Assembly: GCF_030445035.2 (NCBI RefSeq) | Contig: NC_080690.1 | Coordinates: forward strand, 32,886,796-32,950,795 | Length of the DNA stretch: 64,000 bases | Direction of reading: 5' to 3' | Source: Dasypus novemcinctus | Taxonomy: Eukaryota > Chordata > Mammalia > Cingulata > Dasypodidae | Part shown: one piece after another, positions 63,788 to 64,000 of the stretch | Layout: each line of letters opens with the position of its first letter | Numbering within the stretch: position 1 is the stretch's first letter | Notes under the pieces: model-generated | Seen by the model: the letters and a program-made list of their open reading frames with translations, nothing else | Databases searched by the model: none | What the model was told of the DNA's origin: nothing | Program-made: the position numbers and the translations under genes

Positions 63788-64000
63788 CTTAAACCGGAAC
63801 CAGGAGAAGACAGTCACATCCAGGGGAGTTGGGGACCCAGAGGGCACTGCAAACAAAAGCAGCTTTCTGCCATCCTTCAAAGGCTAGGGAGTGCTGAAGG
63901 GAGACCCAGGGCCATGTAGGATCCAGGCTCTGCACTGAGAGGTCTAATAATCCTGCAAACTTGTGAGGTCGGTCCTATCATCCCAGCACTAAAGATGAGG
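63788..64000 (-). other. USB1: USB1 last intron (partial)
   Basis: No exon-like segment of USB1 is visible between the acceptor and the window end. A MIR-like scrap is possible at the far right ('cagcactaaagatgagg'). Confidence 0.6.

Overview
This is nuclear DNA from a placental mammal. It has multi-exon genes with GT/AG introns, CpG-island promoters and a dense mix of LINE-1, L2, MIR, hAT-type MITEs and SINEs. The SINEs have a tRNA-Ala-like head reading like 'gggaagcggatntggctcaa', followed by a gagcagatgc-rich body. To my knowledge that is the xenarthran DAS-SINE signature. With a young-looking L1 carrying a very long 3' UTR, it points to an armadillo, sloth or anteater. I cannot tell which from the window.

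Layout. 1-6,030: the 3' part of a LINE-1 (ORF2 with one stop codon, then a ~2.5 kb 3' UTR and A-tail). 6,230-14,740: mostly GC-rich unique non-coding DNA, interrupted by a 5'-truncated L1 (11,483-12,360) and a (GT)23 microsatellite. 14,740-35,000: a repeat graveyard of DAS-SINEs, ancient antisense L1s, L2, MIR, hAT MITEs and three copies of one unnamed interspersed repeat. 35,190-35,720: an orphan CpG island with no recognisable gene. 35,900-38,900: unique and repeat-derived intergenic sequence.

38,935-57,968: MMP15 (membrane-type 2 matrix metalloproteinase) on the minus strand. All ten coding exons can be read with GT/AG junctions and matching phases. They give an intact 676-codon reading frame: signal peptide, prodomain with cysteine switch, furin site, zinc catalytic domain, hinge, hemopexin domain, acidic stem, transmembrane helix and short tail. 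Its 3' UTR ends at an ATTAAA signal near 38,955, and its start lies in a CpG island (~57,250-59,480).

62,150-63,787: the 3' end of USB1 (U6 snRNA 3' exonuclease), also on the minus strand. The last coding exon and 3' UTR are present, and a 566-bp transposon-like element with 7-bp target duplications sits inside the UTR. USB1 followed head-to-tail by MMP15 matches the gene order I know from human 16q21. The region 3' of MMP15 (left) corresponds to the gene-poor interval before CFAP20, and no CFAP20 exon is visible.

I found no previously undescribed protein system. The most interesting items are the complete MMP15 model with an enlarged acidic stem, the transposon in the USB1 3' UTR, the orphan CpG island, the precise target-site duplications of the lineage-specific insertions, and several unexplained local duplications. 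Human comparisons are from memory, not from an alignment run here.
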